Assembly (NCBI GenBank): GCA_016110215.1
Contig: JADWQD010000025.1
Location: forward strand, 186,001-250,000
Source: Capronia americana
Taxonomy: Eukaryota; Ascomycota; Eurotiomycetes; Chaetothyriales; Herpotrichiellaceae
Direction: 5' to 3'
Length of the DNA stretch: 64,000 nucleotides
The notes beneath the pieces are model-generated. The model did no database searches, was not told the origin of the DNA, and worked only from the letters and a program-made list of their open reading frames with translations. The translations under genes and the position numbers were made by a program. The first letter of the stretch is position 1, and each line of letters opens with the position of its first letter. Positions 60,639 through 64,000 of the stretch are shown here, in pieces.

Positions 60639-62246
60639 ATGCCTTCAGATCTGCCGCACCTTGAACCTCAACAACAAGTTCATCACCAACATCATCTTCC
60701 TCTGCAACAAAGCCCTTCCAACACCGACGCCTTCCGAGGCGAACTACATCACCTCGACATCACCGCTCAATCTCTCCGGCGCGAGAAAGCCGCCCTGTTG
60801 TCGAAACTGCAAGTCGTCCGTGAGAAGATCTTCGCCAACGATAATCAGATCCGCCGCACCATGGAGAACCTCAGCAGCGAACTCTTCCGCAGCCAGCGCG
60901 CCGAGCGGCAGTCGGAATTCCAGGCCAGCATACTCGACAATGACAACTTCATCGAGGGCATGTACTATCAGGTGCAGGCCCAGCCTCAACTGCTCAAAGC
61001 GATTAATGCCATCACCAAGGAGGAAGGGACCCTTCAGGACAACAATCTCGTTGCGGCGGCCATCATGACCGAGCTGAGCGGCAACACCTTCCAGTTCGGC
61101 CACGATGTCGCGGGTCGAGTCACCGAGTTCGAAAAGGCGAAGAATGAGTCTCTGGCCGCCATGGGTCAACCTGTCATCGACGGTATTAATGCCTTTGTCG
61201 ATCCCGCTTTAGCGGTAACTGATCCTGCCCTGGTGAGTGGAGCCGCTCAGGCAGTCCGAGATCCGTCGATTCTCGCATTGGGAGGAGGCAGAGATCCATC
61301 TATCATCGCTTTTTTGTCACCATCTGTCAAGTCCGAGGCCGCTTCCATCGCCACTCCTTTCAATGTCGCAAACAGTCTCCCAGACCTGACCGCAGCTGCG
61401 CTGACCAACATGCACGGAAAGGTGGCTCCGTCGATCGAGACAACCCCGAATCGCCAGTCCCCACGAGCCACTGTTGTCGCGCATGGAATGACAAGTATTC
61501 AGAAGAGCTTCCCCGGTCTGCTAGAATCAATTGGCCCTGCTACCTCGCCCCCGCGTCCGAAACCTGCTGTTGCCGCTGTAGCTGGCAAGCGTGCAAGAGA
61601 ATCTGTTGAGGTCAATGACAGCCCGAGCCCATCACTGCTCCGTATCAACAAGAAAATCAAGACCGACAAGGAACCAGGTAAGACATGCCGAGTGCTCCCT
61701 CTTGGCTTCCTGCATCGTACTGACTGTCGGTCGCTCATAGCCATTTCCCACACCTTCATCAATTACATGAAGCATCTCGAACAACTCCACCGAGCGGGCA
61801 AGTCGATCTCCAGCACCATTCGCTGCTCTCGTTGCCAACAGATCAAGCGTGATGTCCGCGTCCTGAATTGCCTGCACCTGTACTGCCACCGCTGCGTCCT
61901 CCAGCTGCGTGGCCAGGCCCAGCACGGCAACGCCATCACCGGCTTCCAATCAACCTGCGTGAAGCCGGGCTGCAACCAGGTCGTCAGCGGCAAGACCACC
62001 GTCATCGACAGTGAGATCGTCGACTTCCTCCAGTGGTACGATCAGCAGCCTCCGGCAATCACTTCCAAGGTCTGTCAGCTTCATGTCCTCAACACCGCTT
62101 GTGCCAGATATCCAGACGATGACGGCATCAAGGCCAAGCTGCAGCAGGTGCAGAACCAATTCCGTGCCGCGCACAATGCCGCCGTTGGGGATCAGCCGAT
62201 CGACTTGATGGTAATTGCAAAGTTGTGCCGCAAGCCATACTTGTGA
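60639..62246 (+). CDS. RING-type zinc-finger protein
   Basis: Two exons (60639-61677, 61741-62246; 63-nt intron GTAAGA...CATAG with a CTGAC branch sequence) give 514 residues. The C-terminal domain is a RING: C375-X2-C378-X11-C390-X-H392-X2-C395-X2-C398-X20-C419-X4-C424. The last pair is spaced by 4 rather than 2, a variant. A RING suggests E3 ubiquitin ligase activity. The N-terminal 100 residues are Gln/His-rich and then coiled (LRREKAALLSKLQVVREKI). The middle is Ala/Pro/Ser-rich with a KRARE basic motif. The intron is a multiple of three and has no stop in frame. The start is the ATG of MPSDLPHLE. Confidence 0.78.
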   Translation: MPSDLPHLEPQQQVHHQHHLPLQQSPSNTDAFRGELHHLDITAQSLRREKAALLSKLQVVREKIFANDNQIRRTMENLSSELFRSQRAERQSEFQASILDNDNFIEGMYYQVQAQPQLLKAINAITKEEGTLQDNNLVAAAIMTELSGNTFQFGHDVAGRVTEFEKAKNESLAAMGQPVIDGINAFVDPALAVTDPALVSGAAQAVRDPSILALGGGRDPSIIAFLSPSVKSEAASIATPFNVANSLPDLTAAALTNMHGKVAPSIETTPNRQSPRATVVAHGMTSIQKSFPGLLESIGPATSPPRPKPAVAAVAGKRARESVEVNDSPSPSLLRINKKIKTDKEPGKTCRVLPLGFLHRTDCRSLIAISHTFINYMKHLEQLHRAGKSISSTIRCSRCQQIKRDVRVLNCLHLYCHRCVLQLRGQAQHGNAITGFQSTCVKPGCNQVVSGKTTVIDSEIVDFLQWYDQQPPAITSKVCQLHVLNTACARYPDDDGIKAKLQQVQNQFRAAHNAAVGDQPIDLMVIAKLCRKPYL

Positions 62247-63193
62247 TCGAAGTCGTGTGTGGCGCAGAGCAAGGTCGTGGAGCGTGGCCCATATCTCCAA
62301 CAACAACAATTTGACGGCGCGACACGGAGCACTAGGTGCAGAGGGGAAGGGAAATGAGACACAGTGCTGTTAACCGGGTTTGCAGGACGGTGAAGTTCAC
62401 AAGCGAAATCTGAGACAGAGCGCTACCATCATGGAGGGTTAGTCCGCCATCATCATCCGTAGCAGTGCAGTCTGATGCCGTTGGATGAAAAGAGTCTCCA
62501 TGCCTCTGCAGGCTGGGATTGCAGTTTGCTTCTGAGACGGCCGGTGAGCAATCAGCGGTCAATGAAGCACACAAGGAAAACCAAGCTTTGAGATCAGATA
62601 GACAGGCAGGAAAGTAATACTGCTGGAAGCATAGAAAAAGGGGAATTGAGAAGCTCTTGTACTTACCTAAGTATTACATCAGTTCCACAAACAGCCGCTT
62701 GATCAGTCAAGCAATCAATTAATCAACCAGCATGTGATGGATTCATCGCATTGGTTGCTTAGCTGGATATTCACTCCCTTTCTGATGTTGTATTGGCGGC
62801 GTCGGCGTGTCTGTGTTCGTGTTGGTGTCTGAGAATGTGTGGATCGATGAACTGTCCCACACCGTTGAGAAGGTGCGGATGTCCCTGCACCGAGGGACCC
62901 CTCCACGCCGGTGAGCCGTTCTCGAGATAAGGAAGCTCCTATCCGATCGACCATAGCCTCGTACAGTGTAGTTCGAAGCAAAGCAAAGCACTGCAGTTTT
63001 GGATGCAAAGAAGGAATACAGTTTCCCCTGCTCTAACCGTGATAGATGTACAATAGACAACTCACCAAAGATACGGAATACCTATCCATCTTTGGCGCAA
63101 CAGGACACGCACGACGACACGCAGTCGTCTCCGACTCTACGACAGGACCGGTCTATCTCTCTCGGCGCCTCTCAATCCTGCCTGCCTGTCTAC
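62247..63193. other. Convergent region, RING gene / MRPS21
   Basis: 947 bp between two converging stops. No gene seen; repeated AATCA-type words lie near 62710-62730. Confidence 0.5.
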
Positions 63194-63937
63194 CTACCAC
63201 CCCTGCCTCCTCATTCGGTGAATCGTTGCCAACTCGGCCTTGAACCCCTGCATGAACAGCTTCCTCCACCTTAGGATCCTGATGTTCTTCCTCCTCTGCC
63301 CGCGCCTGATGTGTTTCTCCTGGCTCCGCATGTCGCCCTTGACGTTATTCTCCATGCATTTCCGCTCCAGCATGCGGAACCCGCGCGTGGGATCGCCGTG
63401 CAGGCCGTCGACCGTGCGGCCTAGCGTGGGGCGCAGGCGGAGGGAAATGGACCGCCCGGTTGGGGAACTCAGCTCGTCGCTCAGGCTGTTGAGCACGGAG
63501 TTGACGGTTGTGGTTGGGTTGTACGTGGGCAGGCCTTGCGTACGTGCGTGTGGTTGGCCCGGGGCGGCATTGCGGGCGATTCTGAGGATGTCGTTTAGAC
63601 CGCTGGAGTGGGTGCCCGAGGAGGCTTGGGATTGAGCACGAGCAGGTTCGCGAGCGCGGGTCTCACGGATGAGGCTTTGCATAAAGTCGTTGTTGAAGGG
63701 TTTGTTGGCGGGCGGGGGGCGTTTAGAGGAGGATGTGGAAGTGGTATTGGGATTGGCGTTCGAATTGGGATTGGAACTCTGGGAATTGCGGCTTGTGAGG
63801 GAGAAGGATCGTGGATGTTGCGGTCTGGGCTGCTGGACGGCATTGAGAGTGCTTGATCTTGGGTGGTTTGAGGAATTGTAGAGCTGAGGTGCTTGCCGGT
63901 AGCGGGTGCACCGCTGCAGGGTGCGTGAGGTGTTCAT
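63194..63937 (-). CDS. MRP21: Mitochondrial small-subunit ribosomal protein bS21m
   Basis: An intronless 247-residue protein. The C-terminal 60 residues are the bS21 domain (DPTRGFRMLERKCMENNVKGDMRSQEKH, then RILRWRKLFMQGFKAELA). Fungal bS21m has a long N-terminal part, and here it is Ser/Asn/Pro-rich with an Arg-rich, acid-free first 50 residues fit for a matrix signal. It belongs to the mitoribosome small subunit near the mRNA exit site. The start is the first ATG, and the stop is the TAG at 63194-63196. Confidence 0.92.
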   Translation of the reverse strand: MNTSRTLQRCTRYRQAPQLYNSSNHPRSSTLNAVQQPRPQHPRSFSLTSRNSQSSNPNSNANPNTTSTSSSKRPPPANKPFNNDFMQSLIRETRAREPARAQSQASSGTHSSGLNDILRIARNAAPGQPHARTQGLPTYNPTTTVNSVLNSLSDELSSPTGRSISLRLRPTLGRTVDGLHGDPTRGFRMLERKCMENNVKGDMRSQEKHIRRGQRRKNIRILRWRKLFMQGFKAELATIHRMRRQGW

Positions 63938-64000
63938 CCTGATGTGCTGAGAGCACGATGTCTGTATCTGTTCACCATGCGCGTTGACGAGAAGATGCTC
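63938..64000. other. Right edge, promoter side of MRP21
   Basis: 63 bp upstream of the MRP21 ATG. Nothing else can be said. Confidence 0.4.

Noticed and set aside
1..64000. CRISPR arrays, tRNA and rRNA genes
   Set aside because: No spaced direct repeats, no cloverleaf with a T-loop GTTCGA in the right place and no rRNA-like blocks seen. tRNAs with introns could be missed by eye.

Overview
The window is nuclear DNA of a filamentous ascomycete (Pezizomycotina). The evidence is many short GT-AG introns (48-139 nt), a Zn2Cys6 regulator, a HET-domain gene, fungal-only families (DUF3468, DUF1349, DUF1691/Mcp1), and both housekeeping and accessory genes on both strands with no operons. A black-yeast/Eurotiomycete-type genome is possible, but I cannot place the species from sequence alone.

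Layout. 0-23 kb: a cut-off transporter-like gene, a CocE/S15 hydrolase, an M3 metallopeptidase, the Arl1 GTPase (six exons), the INO80 subunit Arp8, an Ayr1-like SDR, a GNAT-like protein, a DExH RNA helicase, an epoxide-hydrolase-type alpha/beta hydrolase, a secreted metallophosphoesterase and a DUF3468 regulator-like protein. 23.9-35.9 kb: a compact accessory cluster of six genes in three divergent pairs: DUF1349 / Baeyer-Villiger-type monooxygenase, membrane-anchored DUF3445 (haem oxidative N-demethylase family) / beta-amino-acid-type class III aminotransferase, and Zn2Cys6 regulator / amino-acid permease. 35.9-39 kb: a gene-poor stretch. 39-64 kb: pyruvate dehydrogenase E1 beta, an F-box-like protein, Mcp1, a coiled-coil protein with internal repeats, a HET-domain protein, a U1-type zinc-finger protein, tRNA methyltransferase Trm1, a small hypothetical gene, a ferric-reductase relic, a RING protein and mitochondrial ribosomal protein bS21m.

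The main discovery is in the 23.9-35.9 kb cluster. All three divergent promoters carry one copy of the same 10-bp palindrome, TCGGCGCCGA (24904, 29096, 33639). It is a TCGG-N2-CCGA inverted CGG repeat of the kind bound by Zn2Cys6 dimers. The only other exact copy I found by eye lies inside a coding exon at 20672. The regulator's own promoter also has a CGG-N11-CCG site set in an inverted repeat. The genes read as import, N-demethylation, transamination and Baeyer-Villiger oxidation, that is, a backbone-less pathway for an N-methylated and/or beta-amino acid. The gene families are read from the sequence; the pathway is inference.

Other points: the M3 peptidase has a 69-codon in-frame leader with no acidic residue and no ATG, which suggests a hidden mitochondrial form made by non-AUG initiation. 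Trm1 has two in-frame ATGs that fit dual targeting. The RING gene has an intron of 63 nt with no stop, so retention would keep the frame.
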